Both the position numbers and the translations under genes were made by a program. Of a stretch of DNA of 6,781 bases, positions 6,696-6,781 are shown piece after piece (the stretch's first letter is position 1; the number at the start of each line of letters is the position of its first letter). The DNA lies in NCBI GenBank assembly GCA_030634125.1, contig DAOWBJ010000090.1, forward strand, positions 1 to 6,781. Direction: 5' to 3'. The stretch is from Victivallales bacterium (GTDB lineage Bacteria > Verrucomicrobiota > Lentisphaeria > Victivallales > Victivallaceae). The notes beneath the pieces are model-generated. The model was given only the letters and a program-made list of their open reading frames with translations. It searched no databases and was not told the origin of the DNA.

Positions 6696-6781
6696 ATGAG
6701 CGAGAGAAATAAAGGTCAGGGACATCTGTTCAAACGAGGCAAAAACTGGTATTTACGTTTTTACAGTAAACGGCAAACGTA
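6696..6781 (+). CDS. Site-specific integrase (tyrosine recombinase), N-terminus only
   Basis: Only 28 codons are inside the window: MSERNKGQGHLFKRG, then KNWYLRFYSKRQT. The pattern G-x-(L/V/I)-(F/Y)-K-R-G-x-x-W-Y-x-R-(F/Y)-Y is typical of the three-stranded arm-type DNA-binding domain that opens phage and island integrases. The catalytic Arg-His-Arg-Tyr domain lies outside the window, so activity cannot be judged. A second in-frame ATG at 6681 would add MDTKV. Neither start has a strong Shine-Dalgarno site (GGA at 6683-6685 is 10 nt before the chosen ATG), and the frame is open back to a TGA at 6630. The adjacent intact tRNA-Arg strongly supports the call, since integrases often target such genes. 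Confidence 0.72.
   Translation, partial: MSERNKGQGHLFKRGKNWYLRFYSKRQT

Larger units (their letters stand above)
6571..6781 (+). mobile_element. Putative left end of an integrative element at tRNA-Arg (continues beyond the window)
   Basis: A tyrosine-recombinase-like gene begins 97 nt past the tRNA 3' end and reads away from it, the usual layout where phages and integrative elements recombine within the 3' half of a tRNA gene. The T arm and acceptor end (6571-6598) are the likeliest att core, since the element would restore this part. The matching direct repeat that would prove integration and mark the far end is not in the window, so the left boundary given here is nominal. Confidence 0.45.

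Overview
The window is a stretch of bacterial chromosome, mostly housekeeping genes, with the first bases of an integrative element at its right edge. By eye the G+C is moderate and the intergenic regions are AT-rich. Shine-Dalgarno sites are clear for most genes, though not for the methyltransferase or the integrase. TTG is used at least once as a start. The gene order prs - rplY - pth - rpsF - ssb is widespread in bacteria and does not fix the phylum. Sequence flavour (the PRPP loop of Prs, the style of L25 and Ssb) made me think of a Gram-negative of the PVC/Lentisphaerota kind; this is a weak inference.

Positions 1-2949, minus strand, hold a translation and nucleotide-supply operon read right to left: prs (PRPP synthase), rplY/ctc (bL25), pth (peptidyl-tRNA hydrolase), rpsF (bS6) and ssb, which runs off the left edge. 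Gaps are about 25-50 nt, with no terminator-like structure between the genes. Positions 2950-3348 are a gene-free 399-nt spacer upstream of prs, with short inverted repeats and no convincing promoter.

Positions 3349-4083, plus strand, hold one FkbM-type SAM-dependent methyltransferase gene. It is AT-richer than its neighbours and has no surface-polysaccharide genes around it. On each side lies a GC-rich, hairpin-forming block next to a T-rich tract. The two blocks resemble each other in inverted orientation, so the gene may be an acquired cassette or may simply lie between two copies of a dispersed intergenic repeat.

Positions 4309-6420, plus strand, hold hisF (imidazole glycerol phosphate synthase cyclase subunit) followed 3 nt later by a malic enzyme of the short MaeB/YtsJ type. 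They look co-transcribed although they serve unrelated pathways.

Positions 6421-6781 hold a good promoter, a complete tRNA-Arg(ACG) with encoded CCA, and, 97 nt further on, the start of a gene whose first 28 residues look like the arm-binding N-terminus of a tyrosine recombinase. An integrase reading away from the 3' end of a tRNA gene is the classic layout of a genomic island or prophage inserted at that tRNA. Its cargo lies beyond the window. I found no complete novel system inside the window; the most promising lead is what follows position 6781.
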